A DNA stretch of 64,000 nt from Shewanella pealeana ATCC 700345 (GTDB lineage Bacteria; Pseudomonadota; Gammaproteobacteria; Enterobacterales; Shewanellaceae), in assembly GCF_000018285.1 (NCBI RefSeq), contig NC_009901.1, positions 3,781,001 to 3,845,000 of the forward strand, read 5' to 3'. Positions 47,059 through 57,699 of this stretch are shown here, piece after piece (the stretch's first letter is position 1; every line of letters starts with the position of its first letter). The notes under the pieces were generated by a model. The model did not search any database. It saw only the letters and a program-made list of their open reading frames with translations, and was not told the DNA's origin. The position numbers were made by a program, and so were the translations under genes.

Positions 47059-47901
47059 CTAACGAGGCCAACGACCTAATGTGCAGCGATCATTACTGCC
47101 AAAGTCTCGAACCGTGGCAACGTTTTCATAACCCAGCTCAATTAACTTCTCTCTTAACTCGATAGCTTGCTGATAACCGTGCTCGAGTAGCAAATAGCCA
47201 CCTGGTGCTAAGTAATCACGAGCCGACTCTGCAATGTAAAACAGATCTGCAAAGCCCCTCTGTGGTGCAGTTAAGGCACTCGCTGGCTCAAATCTAACAT
47301 CGCCTTGAGAAAGGTGTTCATCCTCTTCATCGATATAAGGCGGATTGGACACAATCAAATTAAAGTCATAGCACTCAACAGCATCAAACCAGTCGCTTTG
47401 AAACACATCAACCTGTTCGAGTTTCAAATTAGTACGATTTTCCTTGGCTAATGCCACAGCATCATCCACTTTATCGATCGCACAAACCTGCCATTCGCTA
47501 CGCTCATGGGCCAATGACAAGGCGATAGCACCCGTGCCAGTGCCTAAATCGAGTACCTTAGCACTTTCAGCTAAAGGTAAATTCAGCGCTGTTTCAACCA
47601 AGATTTCTGTATCGGGGCGTGGGATCAGCGTTGTTGGATTCACTCTAAAAGGCAGTGACCAAAACTCTCTTTCACCAACGATATGCGCGATTGGATTACC
47701 ACGCAAACGCTTGGCCAACATCTGTTTAAACTCAAAAACTTGCTCGGGTTCTAAGCTTCTATCAGGCCAAGTATATAAGTAGCTACGCTGTTTATTAATT
47801 ACATGAAGCAACATGACCTCAGCATCCAGTGATGCTGAGTCTGAAATACTTTCAAGCTGAGAAGAGGCCCACTTAAGCGCCCCTGAGATAGTTAATTGCA
47901 A
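47059..47901 (-). CDS. prmC: Peptide-chain release factor N5-glutamine methyltransferase
   Basis: 280 residues. Methylates the Gln of the GGQ motif in release factors RF1 and RF2. An N-terminal helical domain binds the factor, then SAM binding (VLDLGTGTGAIAL) and the catalytic NPPY motif (LIVSNPPYIDEED). It directly follows prfA, its substrate, by 47 bp. Confidence 0.97.
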   Translation of the reverse strand: MQLTISGALKWASSQLESISDSASLDAEVMLLHVINKQRSYLYTWPDRSLEPEQVFEFKQMLAKRLRGNPIAHIVGEREFWSLPFRVNPTTLIPRPDTEILVETALNLPLAESAKVLDLGTGTGAIALSLAHERSEWQVCAIDKVDDAVALAKENRTNLKLEQVDVFQSDWFDAVECYDFNLIVSNPPYIDEEDEHLSQGDVRFEPASALTAPQRGFADLFYIAESARDYLAPGGYLLLEHGYQQAIELREKLIELGYENVATVRDFGSNDRCTLGRWPR

Positions 47902-47948
47902 GGAATATCCTTATTCATCTGTAGCACAATGATAGTGTGAGAGAAGGC

Positions 47949-49034
47949 TTAGCCTTCACCCAGTGCTGCAAGCATATCCGCTTGGTTTTCTTGGATCAGT
48001 GGTTCTACAACACAATCGATGTCACCTTCCATAAATTCGCCTAAGCGGTACAGAGTTAAGTTAATTCTGTGCTCACTTACACGACCTTGTGGGAAGTTAT
48101 AAGTACGAATACGTTCTGAACGATCACCTGATGACACCAAGTTACGGCGTGTACTTTCTTCAGCACTACGACGCTTCTCGTCTTCAACAGCTTGGATACG
48201 CGCGGCAAGCACGCTCATCGCTTGGGCACGGTTTTTATGCTGTGAACGCTGATCCTGACACTCTACAACGATACCTGTTGGAATATGGGTAATACGAATA
48301 GCTGAGTCAGTTTTGTTAACGTGCTGTCCACCAGCACCTGATGCGCGGAAAGTATCCACTTTCAAGTCGGCCTTGTTAATTTCAATCGCTTCTGCTTCTG
48401 GTACTTCAGGCAGTACAATCACAGTACAAGCTGAAGTATGTACGCGGCCTTGAGACTCGGTCTCAGGTACACGTTGTACACGGTGTCCGCCAGATTCAAA
48501 TTTCAGCTTACCGTAAACACCTTCGCCACTGATTTTAGCGATCACTTCTTTAAAGCCGCCATGCTCACCTTCGTTGGTGTTCATAACTTCTATCTGCCAG
48601 CGCTTACTTTCGGCGTATCTGCTATACATGCGGAACAAATCACCCGCAAAAATAGCCGCTTCATCACCACCCGCGCCAGCGCGGATTTCGATAAAACAGT
48701 TATTGTCGTCATTCGGATCTTTTGGAAGCAATAAGATCTGCAACTCATCTTCAAGCGCTGCTATCGCCGACTTAGCGACTTTATATTCTTCCTGAGCCAT
48801 CTCTTTAAGCTCTGGGTCATCCTCTTCCATCATCTCTTTAGCTGACTCGAGATCTTCCTCGGCTTGCTGAAAAGACTTAAAGGTACTGACTACATCCTCT
48901 AGTTGAGAATATTCTTTAGACAAGGCGCGGAAACGTTCCTGATCGGCAATAACGCCTGCATCACTCAGTAACGCCAACACTTCTTCATTACGTTCAAGTA
49001 AGCCTTCAAGCTTACGAATCACACTGTCCTTCAT
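47949..49034 (-). CDS. prfA: Peptide chain release factor 1
   Basis: 361 residues. It recognises UAA and UAG stop codons. The codon-reading motif is near [15 protein letters not shown], and the catalytic GGQ is in [16 protein letters not shown]. No frameshift is seen or expected (that is a prfB feature). It lies 13 bp after hemA. Confidence 0.98.
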   Translation of the reverse strand: MKDSVIRKLEGLLERNEEVLALLSDAGVIADQERFRALSKEYSQLEDVVSTFKSFQQAEEDLESAKEMMEEDDPELKEMAQEEYKVAKSAIAALEDELQILLLPKDPNDDNNCFIEIRAGAGGDEAAIFAGDLFRMYSRYAESKRWQIEVMNTNEGEHGGFKEVIAKISGEGVYGKLKFESGGHRVQRVPETESQGRVHTSACTVIVLPEVPEAEAIEINKADLKVDTFRASGAGGQHVNKTDSAIRITHIPTGIVVECQDQRSQHKNRAQAMSVLAARIQAVEDEKRRSAEESTRRNLVSSGDRSERIRTYNFPQGRVSEHRINLTLYRLGEFMEGDIDCVVEPLIQENQADMLAALGEG

Positions 49035-49047
49035 TAAAACGCTAACC

Positions 49048-50298
49048 TTAGTCTTTATCTAGTCCAAGCAAAGCTCTTAATTGTCCAAGGGAATTCAAGT
49101 CCCCTTGTCGACTCGCAGCGGTAAGCGCTTGTGTCGGCGCATGGATCAGTTTATTGGTAAGCTTATTAGCTAGTTCTAGTAAGACCTGCTCACTATTACC
49201 ACCTTGGGCCAATTTGTTGACCGCTCGCTCTACCAGCTCATCTTTAATCGCCATACTTTTTGTGCGATATTCACGGATACTGTCTACCGACTCTAGCGAG
49301 CGGATCCATTCCATAAATTGATAAGCTTGATCTTCTGCAATTAATTCTGCTTGCTCGGCGGCTTCTCTTCGAGATGCCATATTCTGTTCAATAATGCTTT
49401 GCAGGTCATCTACGGTATAGAGGAATGCATCATCTAAATCCGCGACTTCAGCCTCGATATCTCGAGGAACTGCTATATCAACCAATAACATAGGTTGATG
49501 ACGACGCTGCTTAAGCGCTTTTTCTACCATGCCTTTACCAAGAATTGGTAATGGGCTAGCCGTAGAGGATATCACGATATCGGCCTTAGGGAGAAAATCT
49601 GGGATCTGTTCGAGTGTAATTGCTGTCGCGCCGAACTCTTCACACATGGCTTCTGCACGTGAAATCGTTCGGTTGGCAACAACCATGGTTGTAACGCCAT
49701 TGTCTTTTAAGTGACGCGCGACCAGCTCAATTGTCTCACCGGCACCGACCAATAATACCTGAGTCGTACTGATTGATGAGAAAATATGTTTTGCCATACT
49801 CACTGCTGCAAAGGCTACCGATACGGCCGCTGCACCAATTTCAGTCTCGGTTCGAATTTTTTTGGCGACTGAAAAGGTATTCTGAAACATACGATCCATT
49901 GTCGCAGCAACGGTACCCGCTTCTTTTGCTTTCACAAAAGATTGCTTCACTTGACCTAAAATTTGCGGTTCACCCAAAATCAGTGAATCGAGACCAGCAG
50001 ATACACGCATTAAATGTTTAACCGCTTCTTGACCTTTATATTGGTACAAGCAGGGTTCAACATCTTCATGAGATAGTTGATGATAATCTTCCAGCCAAGC
50101 AACTACGTCAGCAGCTTCACAGTTATTACAGTAAAGTTCTGTACGGTTACAGGTGGAAATGATGACGGCTTCGCCCGACTGAGTGCTAGCAGCTAGACTC
50201 TTCATGGCATCATGAATTTTATCAGGACCGAATGCGACTTTTTCTCGCAGGTCGACCGTCGCCGTTTTATGGTTAATTCCGATTGCTACAAGGCTCAT
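49048..50298 (-). CDS. hemA: Glutamyl-tRNA reductase
   Basis: First enzyme of the C5 pathway to tetrapyrroles; NADPH-dependent reduction of glutamyl-tRNA to glutamate semialdehyde. 416 residues with the catalytic Cys in [11 protein letters not shown], the NADPH domain ([17 protein letters not shown]) and a C-terminal dimerisation helix. It heads the hemA-prfA-prmC operon. Its upstream gap of 269 bp to lolB must hold divergent promoters. Confidence 0.97.
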   Translation of the reverse strand: MSLVAIGINHKTATVDLREKVAFGPDKIHDAMKSLAASTQSGEAVIISTCNRTELYCNNCEAADVVAWLEDYHQLSHEDVEPCLYQYKGQEAVKHLMRVSAGLDSLILGEPQILGQVKQSFVKAKEAGTVAATMDRMFQNTFSVAKKIRTETEIGAAAVSVAFAAVSMAKHIFSSISTTQVLLVGAGETIELVARHLKDNGVTTMVVANRTISRAEAMCEEFGATAITLEQIPDFLPKADIVISSTASPLPILGKGMVEKALKQRRHQPMLLVDIAVPRDIEAEVADLDDAFLYTVDDLQSIIEQNMASRREAAEQAELIAEDQAYQFMEWIRSLESVDSIREYRTKSMAIKDELVERAVNKLAQGGNSEQVLLELANKLTNKLIHAPTQALTAASRQGDLNSLGQLRALLGLDKD

Positions 50299-50567
50299 TT
50301 GACTCGTTCTGGACTCTTGGGCATCTCATTTATTGGTGCCATTCTACTGAATTGGTTTTGTTAAAAACAGAATACGCTTAACAAAACCGAATAATAATCT
50401 ATGTTCTTACCCATTTTTTCAATTAGCATCACTTTTTTAACTATTCATATATAGTTATGTCACGCATTCACGACATTGAGCATTGTATAAATGGTTATTT
50501 TTGCATATGGGCATTGGTAAATCATCCAACCCCTCGTATCATAAGGGCTCTTTCATATCAGTAATAG

Positions 50568-51227
50568 ATGAATAATTTGAGACGCATCACAAAAAACACT
50601 TATCTCTGGGTGATACTGGGCACTCTTTTAGTTAGCGGTTGCTCAACTACCATACCAGACAACCTAGTTCCCGTCTCTGTTAACAAAGTACAACAGGCTG
50701 ACGCATGGGAAATGCAAGGTAAGCTTGCGGTGAGAACGCCCCAAGATAAATTCAGTACTAATCTGTATTGGTTACATAGCCCTGATCATGATGAATTGAA
50801 GCTAACCACTATGCTTGGAACAACAGTGCTATCACTGTCGAGTCGAGCTGGAGAAGCCACACTAGAAGTCGATGGCAAAACCTACAAGGATAGCGACCCC
50901 CAGCGATTACTCACCCGAGTATCAGGTTGGTCCATACCTATTAAGTCACTGCCACTTTGGATCACAGGCCAACTAACAGTTGGCGACAAACTGCTAGCCA
51001 AAGATGCTCAGGGTCGTCCGGCTAAACTGGTTAATGCCGAACAACAGCCTCCCTGGGAAGTCGAATTTAACAGCTGGCAAACTCAAAGCGGTGCAGAAGT
51101 GCCAAGATTACTTAACCTGCAGCGTGGTGAGATTCGCCTAAAATTACAGCTGAGTCAGTGGCAAGCTTTAGCACCACAAAGCCAAACGCTTTTCCAACAG
51201 ACGTCACCAACTGAGAACTCTTTATGA
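50568..51227 (+). CDS. lolB: Outer-membrane lipoprotein receptor LolB
   Basis: 219 residues with a lipoprotein signal peptide (lipobox LVSGCSTT). LolB takes lipoproteins from LolA and inserts them in the outer membrane. [22 protein letters not shown] and AYPGW-like hydrophobic segments fit the family. It overlaps ispE by four bases (ATGA), the usual lolB-ispE-prs arrangement. Confidence 0.94.
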   Translation: MNNLRRITKNTYLWVILGTLLVSGCSTTIPDNLVPVSVNKVQQADAWEMQGKLAVRTPQDKFSTNLYWLHSPDHDELKLTTMLGTTVLSLSSRAGEATLEVDGKTYKDSDPQRLLTRVSGWSIPIKSLPLWITGQLTVGDKLLAKDAQGRPAKLVNAEQQPPWEVEFNSWQTQSGAEVPRLLNLQRGEIRLKLQLSQWQALAPQSQTLFQQTSPTENSL

Positions 51228-52078
51228 CAGCGTCACTTTCATTAGGCTGGCCGGCTCCGGCTAAACTAAACCTATTTCTACATATCAACGCTCAGCGTCA
51301 TGACGGCTATCACGAACTGCAAACTCTGTTTCAGTTTATCGAACATTGTGACTATCTAGACTTCAAAGTGTTAGATACGCCAAAGCTGAAATTACATTCG
51401 AATATGTCATCAGCTGTTGCCGACAGCGATAACTTAATTCTCAAAGCCGCAAAATCGCTGCAACAACGAACAGATTGTCAGCTAGGGGCTGAAATTTGGC
51501 TAGATAAACGCCTTCCTATGGGCGGCGGTCTCGGCGGCGGTTCCTCCGACGCAGCCACCACGCTAGTCGCACTTAATCAACTATGGGAAACAGGATTGTC
51601 GCTACGAGAGCTCGGTGAAATAGGCTTAAAGCTTGGCGCAGATGTTCCTGTTTTTATTAATGGTTTTTCAGCATTTGCCGAAGGTGTAGGCGAAAAATTG
51701 CAAAACGTTGAGCCCGCCGAGCCTTGGTATCTGGTGTTGACTCCCCAAGTACATGTTTCTACGGCTGAAGTCTTTCAAGACCCAGACCTACCTCGAAACA
51801 CGCCAAAGTTAAGTCTCGAGTCATTGATGAACAGCCCATGGCAAAATGACTGCCAAACATTAGTCGCAAAACGCTACCCTCAAGTTGCCAAAACCTTAGC
51901 GTGGCTGCTAGAATATGCGCCGTCCAGAATGACCGGAACAGGAGCATGTGTTTTTGGTCAATTCGAACAGGAGCAAGAAGCTAAAGATGTATTGGCGAAG
52001 TTGCCTGCATCGATACAAGGCTTTGTTGCGAAAGGGGCAAATATATCACCGTTGATGCTGAGATTAGCTCAGTGTTAA
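51224..52078 (+). CDS. ispE: 4-diphosphocytidyl-2-C-methylerythritol kinase
   Basis: 284-residue GHMP kinase of the methylerythritol phosphate pathway of isoprenoid synthesis. The ATP-binding loop [16 protein letters not shown] and the N-terminal [12 protein letters not shown] (catalytic Lys) are intact; the C-terminal [13 protein letters not shown] is the third GHMP motif. Confidence 0.97.
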   Translation: MTASLSLGWPAPAKLNLFLHINAQRHDGYHELQTLFQFIEHCDYLDFKVLDTPKLKLHSNMSSAVADSDNLILKAAKSLQQRTDCQLGAEIWLDKRLPMGGGLGGGSSDAATTLVALNQLWETGLSLRELGEIGLKLGADVPVFINGFSAFAEGVGEKLQNVEPAEPWYLVLTPQVHVSTAEVFQDPDLPRNTPKLSLESLMNSPWQNDCQTLVAKRYPQVAKTLAWLLEYAPSRMTGTGACVFGQFEQEQEAKDVLAKLPASIQGFVAKGANISPLMLRLAQC

Positions 52079-52142
52079 CCACATTCTGGGATATTTTTAA
52101 ATCCCAGCCACAATCATGAAGCATACGCCTGAGGTTCCTACA

Positions 52143-53090
52143 GTGCCTGACATTAAACTTTTTGCCGGTAACGCTACACCTAGTCTCGCTAAGAAGATAG
52201 CCGATCGTCTATTTTGTAAACTTGGAGACGCAGAAGTAGGCGTTTTCAGTGACGGCGAAATCAGTGTCCAAATTAATGAAAATGTACGTGGTGCGGATGT
52301 ATTCATCATTCAATCTACTTGCGCTCCTACTAACGATAACCTAATGGAACTTATCGTTATGGTTGACGCGCTTCGCCGTGCATCAGCTGGTCGTATTACA
52401 GCGGTTATTCCTTACTTTGGTTACGCGCGTCAGGACCGTCGAGTTCGTAGTGCTCGTGTACCGATTACAGCTAAAGTTGTTGCCGATTTCCTATCAAGCG
52501 TTGGTGTTGACCGCGTATTGACATGTGATCTACACGCAGAGCAAATCCAAGGTTTCTTTGACGTTCCAGTTGATAACGTATTTGGTAGCCCTGTTCTACT
52601 TGAAGACATGTTAGCTAAGAACCTAGAAAACCCTGTTGTTGTTTCTCCTGATATCGGTGGCGTTGTGCGCGCTCGCGCAGTCGCTAAGCTACTTGATGAC
52701 TCTGATTTAGCAATTATCGATAAGCGTCGCCCACAAGCGAACGTTGCTCAGGTTATGCATATCATTGGTGACGTTCAAGGCCGTGACTGTATCATCGTTG
52801 ATGATATGATCGACACTGGCGGTACGCTATGTAAAGCTGCTGAAGCACTTAAAGAGCACGGTGCAAACCGCGTATTCGCTTACGCAACTCACCCTGTTTT
52901 CTCTGGCAACGCTGCTAAGAACATCGCTGAGTCTGTAATCGATGAAGTAATCGTAACCGATACGATTCCATTGAGCCCAGAAATTGCTGCTCTAGACAAA
53001 GTTTCACAGTTAACTATGTCTACAGTTATGGCTGAAGCTATTCGCCGTGTAAGCAACGAAGAATCAATCTCTGCAATGTTCAAGCACTAA
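52143..53090 (+). CDS. prs: Ribose-phosphate pyrophosphokinase
   Basis: Makes PRPP from ribose-5-phosphate and ATP. Started at GTG 52143 (protein [10 protein letters not shown]...), which gives 315 residues, the same as E. coli, and has GAGG eight bases upstream; the ATG at 52116 would add nine unconserved residues. Motifs: [13 protein letters not shown] (ATP), [13 protein letters not shown] (catalytic His), [17 protein letters not shown] and the PRPP loop [13 protein letters not shown] strong terminator follows. Confidence 0.97.
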   Translation: MPDIKLFAGNATPSLAKKIADRLFCKLGDAEVGVFSDGEISVQINENVRGADVFIIQSTCAPTNDNLMELIVMVDALRRASAGRITAVIPYFGYARQDRRVRSARVPITAKVVADFLSSVGVDRVLTCDLHAEQIQGFFDVPVDNVFGSPVLLEDMLAKNLENPVVVSPDIGGVVRARAVAKLLDDSDLAIIDKRRPQANVAQVMHIIGDVQGRDCIIVDDMIDTGGTLCKAAEALKEHGANRVFAYATHPVFSGNAAKNIAESVIDEVIVTDTIPLSPEIAALDKVSQLTMSTVMAEAIRRVSNEESISAMFKH

Positions 53091-53129
53091 TTCATAGCAG
53101 ACGCTAAAAGTTAGGCTCGTAAAAGAGAG

Positions 53130-53158
53130 AAAAAACGCACTCCTTGAGTGCGTTTTTT
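53130..53158. terminator. Terminator between prs and the converging gene
   Basis: AAAAAACGCACTC CTT GAGTGCGTTTTTT, able to act on both strands. Confidence 0.9.
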
Positions 53159-53173
53159 TATGCCTAAACAACT

Positions 53174-53599
53174 CTATTCAATATCTTCGACAAACCTACG
53201 CTTTAGCGCATCGTCTCTTACTGCTTTAGTGACGTCATAAGCGATACTGCGGCGCAGCTTCACAAGCCAACCATCAACTCTATCCATATCGACTTTACAG
53301 CTCTTTTTACCGCAATCAGGACGCGCAGCACTGATAAGTTTAACCGCAACGCTATTATCCTTTACCATCAGCTCCGTGTTTATCTTGTACGTCTTATAGT
53401 CTAAATTTGCGTATCTAATACCTGACTCATCTTTGCTAAATACCCAATGATTACGTTTAACCGCATCTGCCAGCAAGCTATCTAAATCCTTAATATAGGT
53501 GCCATAGGGGATCGGATCTTGGTAAAGCTGTAACTCACTCGCCACAACTGGCATGACGCCAACGCAGCTAACAAGTAAGCTAATTATAATTTTTCTCAT
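53174..53599 (-). CDS. Secreted hypothetical protein, paralogue pair member 2
   Basis: 141 residues with a clear signal peptide (cut after VMPVVAS). The mature part has a two-strand unit (HWVFSKDESGIRYANLDYKT) followed by a disulfide-type Cys pair (PDCGKKSCKVD) and a terminal helix (DGWLVKLRRSIAYDVTKAV). The same layout is in the gene 36 bp upstream, so the two are probably a tandem duplication in one operon. No family is recognised. A good AAGGAT precedes the ATG. Confidence 0.72.
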   Translation of the reverse strand: MRKIIISLLVSCVGVMPVVASELQLYQDPIPYGTYIKDLDSLLADAVKRNHWVFSKDESGIRYANLDYKTYKINTELMVKDNSVAVKLISAARPDCGKKSCKVDMDRVDGWLVKLRRSIAYDVTKAVRDDALKRRFVEDIE

Positions 53600-53635
53600 C
53601 TCTTTATCCTTTTAACCTACGCTCTGTAGGCGAGC

Positions 53636-54094
53636 TTAAAGTCGTGCTAGCTGTTTGCTGATGCTATTTCTAAGGTTTTTAATATAGTTGTAATAGCCTC
53701 GGCTGTTCTTATAACAGATATCCTCTACCAGCTTCTTACATACATAGTCGCCAAGCGCATCATGATATTTCAGCTGCACCAATGATGCACCGTACTCAAT
53801 ACGCATTACGTTAGTGTCACCACGGTAGTCAAACCGGGCCAATATGTAGCCATCTCCCTCGCCTTGATACACCCACGCAAAGCCTTTAGTTACCAACATA
53901 CCTTCCAAAATAGCGTAACGGACTTTATTAAGATCATCAGTCCCTGTTTCAATCTCTTGATGTACCGCTCGAATGTAACGGTTAGACGATTTAGGTTTAA
54001 TATTGTCATTGATTTCAAGTGTCGTTGGTACAGCTTGAACGGCACAGCTCATTGACAATAAACACCCAAGAGATAAGGCTGTTAAAGACCTCAT
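53636..54094 (-). CDS. Secreted hypothetical protein, paralogue pair member 1
   Basis: 152 residues with a signal peptide (cut near AVQAVP). The core (GFAWVYQGEGDGYILARFDYRGD), Cys pair (YVCKKLVEDICYK) and C-terminal helix (YNYIKNLRNSISKQL) parallel those of the downstream gene. The ATG at 54094 has AAGGAG eight bases upstream; a GTG three codons earlier is weaker. Both products should be periplasmic. Function is unknown. Confidence 0.72.
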   Translation of the reverse strand: MRSLTALSLGCLLSMSCAVQAVPTTLEINDNIKPKSSNRYIRAVHQEIETGTDDLNKVRYAILEGMLVTKGFAWVYQGEGDGYILARFDYRGDTNVMRIEYGASLVQLKYHDALGDYVCKKLVEDICYKNSRGYYNYIKNLRNSISKQLARL

Positions 54095-54224
54095 AGTATT
54101 CACTCCTTGAAATGATAAAGCAGAATCCTAGCATACATTTTAAGCAGAGAAGCTTCGCTGAATAAAAAATGCTAAGACAAATTGGAAAGGAGTCGAGGAG
54201 GATATATAAAACGCAGAAAACAAA

Positions 54225-54248
54225 AAAGCCCATCCGAAGATGGGCTTT
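54225..54248 (-). terminator. Terminator of the tRNA operon
   Basis: AAAGCCCATC TTCG GATGGGCTTT followed by T residues on the minus strand, nine bases beyond the last tRNA. Confidence 0.92.
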
Positions 54249-54256
54249 CTTTTATA

Positions 54257-54331
54257 TGGCTGGGGTACCAGGATTTGAACCTGGGAATGCCGAGATCAAA
54301 ACCCGGTGCCTTACCGCTTGGCGATACCCCA
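54257..54331 (-). tRNA. tRNA-Gln (UUG), copy 1
   Basis: 75 nt, encoded CCA, anticodon TTG in GGGTTTTGATC. It is the last gene of the operon. All five Gln copies look identical. Confidence 0.97.
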
Positions 54332-54382
54332 ATCAAACTTTTGCTACTAATGAAGAGTAAAGCTCATCATTATTTAAATAAA

Positions 54383-54467
<85 letters not shown>

Positions 54468-54598
54468 ACAACATCACTTTTACATCTTGATTAAGATGAC
54501 TCTATATTTTATATCCTGAGTAGGATTTTTTCCACATTCAACAGTAAAGCATTTAGCTTATACTGCAAACCATCATAGTTTAGTCATGGTTTAGAATA

Positions 54599-54673
54599 TG
54601 GCTGGGGTACCAGGATTTGAACCTGGGAATGCCGAGATCAAAACCCGGTGCCTTACCGCTTGGCGATACCCCA
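54599..54673 (-). tRNA. tRNA-Gln (UUG), copy 2
   Basis: Same 75-nt sequence as copy 1; spacer to its neighbours differs. Confidence 0.97.
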
Positions 54674-54693
54674 ATAAATCTTGTTAAATTCGA

Positions 54694-54778
<85 letters not shown>

Positions 54779-54874
54779 ATCGAACTTTACTGCAAGTTAC
54801 CTTGCTTCATCCTCATAGTTTAAGACATTAGCCTATGAACTATCAAGACAAGGTCAATTACTCAACCTTTAAAA

Positions 54875-54949
54875 TGGCTGGGGTACCAGGATTTGAACCT
54901 GGGAATGCCGAGATCAAAACCCGGTGCCTTACCGCTTGGCGATACCCCA
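54875..54949 (-). tRNA. tRNA-Gln (UUG), copy 3
   Basis: Same sequence as the other Gln copies. Confidence 0.97.
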
Positions 54950-54998
54950 ATCAATCTTTCTTACTCATAACCAGCCTAAGCAAGTCATGCTAAATAAA

Positions 54999-55083
<85 letters not shown>

Positions 55084-55121
55084 ACTGCATCAGTTTTTAC
55101 ATCTTGATTAAGATGGTGTCT

Positions 55122-55163
55122 AAATATAGCGTGTCTAACTTCAACACCCACCACTTCAACACA
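55122..55163 (-). pseudogene. Decayed tRNA-Leu fragment
   Basis: On the plus strand AAATATAGCGTGTCTAAC followed by a CCACC-type stretch matches the 5' half of tRNA-Leu (AAATCTGGCGTGTCTACC...) with many changes. It lies in the long spacer. Confidence 0.4.
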
Positions 55164-55200
55164 CTATCAGTTTTACATCTTGATTAAGATGGTGGTTAAG

Positions 55201-55240
55201 CATGGCGTGTCTAACATCAACTACCACAACTCTCACACAA
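55201..55240 (-). pseudogene. Second decayed tRNA-Leu fragment
   Basis: CATGGCGTGTCTAACATC, the same block as at 55122 about 80 bp on, within an imperfect tandem repeat that also contains CATCTTGATTAAGATG. Confidence 0.4.
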
Positions 55241-55294
55241 AATCAGTTTTTACATCTTGATCAAGATGACTCTATTTTACATCCAGAATAAAGA

Positions 55295-55371
55295 TGGTAG
55301 CAATGGCGGGACTTGAACCTGCGACCCCAGCATTATGAGTGCTGTGCTCTAACCAGCTGAGCTACATTGCC
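55295..55371 (-). tRNA. tRNA-Met (CAU, elongator), copy 1
   Basis: 77 nt, anticodon CAT in CTCATAATG, acceptor GGCAATG, encoded CCA. It lacks the initiator-type C1-A72 mismatch. Confidence 0.95.
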
Positions 55372-55376
55372 AAAGA

Positions 55377-55451
55377 TGGCTGGGGTACCAGGATTTGAAC
55401 CTGGGAATGCCGAGATCAAAACCCGGTGCCTTACCGCTTGGCGATACCCCA
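55377..55451 (-). tRNA. tRNA-Gln (UUG), copy 4
   Basis: Same 75-nt sequence; only five bases separate it from tRNA-Met copy 1. Confidence 0.97.
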
Positions 55452-55498
55452 AAAATCTTGTTTTCAGTCACAAGCTTAAGCTTATCACTTGAATTAAA

Positions 55499-55583
<85 letters not shown>

Positions 55584-55638
55584 ACTGACTCTGTTTAACA
55601 TCCAGAACACGATGCTCATATTTTACATCTTGAGAAGA

Positions 55639-55715
55639 TGGTAGCAATGGCGGGACTTGAACCTGCGACCCCAGCATTATGAGTGCTGTGCTCTAACCAG
55701 CTGAGCTACATTGCC
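55639..55715 (-). tRNA. tRNA-Met (CAU, elongator), copy 2
   Basis: Identical to Met copy 1. Met-Leu-Gln is the repeating unit in transcription order. Confidence 0.95.
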
Positions 55716-55720
55716 AAAGA

Positions 55721-55795
55721 TGGCTGGGGTACCAGGATTTGAACCTGGGAATGCCGAGATCAAAACCCGGTGCCTTACCGCTTGGCGATACCCCA
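55721..55795 (-). tRNA. tRNA-Gln (UUG), copy 5
   Basis: Same 75-nt sequence as the other Gln copies. Confidence 0.97.
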
Positions 55796-55842
55796 AAAAT
55801 CTTGCTTTCAGTTACAAGCCTAAGCTCATCACTTGAATTAAA

Positions 55843-55927
<85 letters not shown>

Positions 55928-55982
55928 ACTGACTCTGTTTTTCATCCAGAACACGATGCTCACATTTTACATCTTGAGAAGA

Positions 55983-56059
55983 TGGTAGCAATGGCGGGAC
56001 TTGAACCTGCGACCCCAGCATTATGAGTGCTGTGCTCTAACCAGCTGAGCTACATTGCC
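55983..56059 (-). tRNA. tRNA-Met (CAU, elongator), copy 3
   Basis: First gene of the operon, 39 bp downstream of the -10 box. Same sequence as copies 1 and 2. Confidence 0.95.
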
Positions 56060-56098
56060 ATCTTTCTTTTCCATCCCCCTGTCTGGGGAACGGGGCGT

Positions 56099-56127
56099 AT
56101 TATGCTTATTAGGGGGGATCAGGTCAA
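56099..56127 (-). promoter_or_regulatory. tRNA operon promoter with stringent-type discriminator
   Basis: -35 TTGACC (56127-56122), 17-bp spacer, -10 CATAAT (56104-56099), followed by ACGCCCCG, a GC-rich discriminator typical of promoters shut down by ppGpp and DksA. Confidence 0.85.
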
Positions 56128-56447
56128 CTGCTTTTTTTCGCAAATTTACCGAAACAGCATTGTTCGGCGATAAGTTCACCAAACTGAGCAACTGACACCC
56201 AGAAAAGCACCATTTATAAGAGAAATTTAACCTTTTTCACTCACAAACTTGTCAGTAACAATGAATTTTACACTCCAAGGTGGCTCTATTCATTTTATCA
56301 AAATCATTTTTTGTCGCTCAACACCATGGTTTAGTCGTACGAGCCGCCATTTACGATGACTAAATGACTTATGTCCATCTTCGTTCTACTGCACTTCTAT
56401 TAAAAGCCGAGCGCAACCTAAGTATCCTCAATCCCTACTGATAAGCT

Positions 56448-56466
56448 AATACCAATCATTATAAGG
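56448..56466. repeat. Solo end of the MITE-like repeat
   Basis: AATACCAATCATTATAAGG matches the terminal repeat of the element at 33681-33965 (AATACCAATCAGTATAAG). No opposite end is visible within 300 bp. Confidence 0.45.
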
Positions 56467-56506
56467 TAATCTAAAAGCCCTCAGCTTGCTCGAATCGCAG
56501 CTACAA

Positions 56507-56534
56507 AAACGGCGACTATAATAAGTCGCCGTTT
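56507..56534 (-). terminator. ychF terminator
   Basis: AAACGGCGACT ATAATA AGTCGCCGTTT. Confidence 0.85.
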
Positions 56535-56554
56535 GCTTTAACGTACCGTCAGGC

Positions 56555-57646
56555 TTATACGTTAAATAGGAAATGCATTACATCGCCATCTTTTACGGTA
56601 TAGGTCTTACCTTCTACGCGTAACTTACCCGCCTCTTTCGCGCCGGCTTCACCCTTATAAGTAATGAAGTCGTCGTAAGCCATAACTTGAGCACGGATAA
56701 AGCCACGTTCAAAGTCAGTATGGATAACACCGGCTGCCTGTGGTGCACTCGCGCCAATTCTTACAGTCCAAGCACGTACTTCTTTTACACCAGCAGTGAA
56801 ATAGGTTTGTAGACTTAGTAGATCGTAACCTGCACGGATCACGCGATCAAGACCAGGCTCTTCTAGACCAAGATCTGCCATGAACTCTTCACGGTCTTCC
56901 GCGTCCATTTCAGCAAGCTCAGATTCAATGGCTGCACAAACTGCAACAACGACTGCGTTTTCTTCTGCAGCAAGTGCTTTAACAGTATCTAAGTGTGGGT
57001 TATTCTCAAAACCATCTTCAGCCACGTTAGCAATATACATGGTAGGCTTAAGCGTTAAAAAGTTTAGGTAGCCAATGGCTGCTAACTCTTCTTTAGTAAG
57101 CTCCATAGAACGTAGCATTTTGCCTTCGTCTAATACTGGACGCATTTTCTCAAGTACGGCCACTTCAAACTTAGCTTCAGTGTCGCCGCCTTTAGCACGT
57201 TTAGCTTGACGTGTAATAGCACGCTCACATGAGTCAAGGTCAGCTAACGCTAGCTCAGTGTTAATCACTTCGATATCACTTGCTGGATCTACTTTATTAG
57301 CAACGTGAACAATGTTGTCATCTTCAAAACAACGAACCACATGACCAATAGCATCGGTTTCACGGATGTTAGCTAGGAACTTGTTACCTAGACCTTCACC
57401 TTTAGATGCACCGGCAACTAGACCCGCGATGTCAACGAACTCCATAGTTGTCGCCAATACACGCTCAGGCTTAACAATTGCAGCCAATGCGTCTAGACGA
57501 GTGTCAGGTACAGGAACAACACCTGTATTAGGCTCAATTGTACAGAACGGGAAGTTTGACGCTTCGATACCAGCTTTAGTTAGTGCGTTGAAAAGTGTTG
57601 ATTTACCAACGTTTGGCAGGCCTACGATGCCACATTTGAAACCCAT
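56555..57646 (-). CDS. ychF: Redox-regulated ATPase YchF (OLA1/Obg family)
   Basis: 363 residues from the ATG at 57646 ([17 protein letters not shown]), the standard length. P-loop GLPNVGKST, then [12 protein letters not shown], a coiled-coil insert, and a C-terminal TGS domain ([20 protein letters not shown]). It hydrolyses ATP in preference to GTP and associates with ribosomes. The open frame upstream adds 15 residues with no ribosome-binding site. It follows pth, its usual neighbour. Confidence 0.97.
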   Translation of the reverse strand: MGFKCGIVGLPNVGKSTLFNALTKAGIEASNFPFCTIEPNTGVVPVPDTRLDALAAIVKPERVLATTMEFVDIAGLVAGASKGEGLGNKFLANIRETDAIGHVVRCFEDDNIVHVANKVDPASDIEVINTELALADLDSCERAITRQAKRAKGGDTEAKFEVAVLEKMRPVLDEGKMLRSMELTKEELAAIGYLNFLTLKPTMYIANVAEDGFENNPHLDTVKALAAEENAVVVAVCAAIESELAEMDAEDREEFMADLGLEEPGLDRVIRAGYDLLSLQTYFTAGVKEVRAWTVRIGASAPQAAGVIHTDFERGFIRAQVMAYDDFITYKGEAGAKEAGKLRVEGKTYTVKDGDVMHFLFNV

Positions 57647-57699
57647 ATTGTTACCTTTAATATCAATGAATGACTTGAAGCTTTGCTCCAAGCACTTGT

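Larger units (their letters stand above)
55084..55294. repeat. Tandem spacer repeats in the tRNA array
   Basis: Three copies of a segment holding TCAGTTTTTACATCTTGA and the hairpin CATCTT-GATT-AAGATG, spaced about 75-80 bp. Variants of the hairpin recur in other spacers (54482, 55627, 55970). It looks like a remnant of unequal recombination between tRNA units. Confidence 0.6.
56060..56554. other. Intergenic region upstream of the tRNA operon
   Basis: Contains the tRNA promoter, a MITE-end relic and the ychF terminator. No coding frame is supported. Confidence 0.6.
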
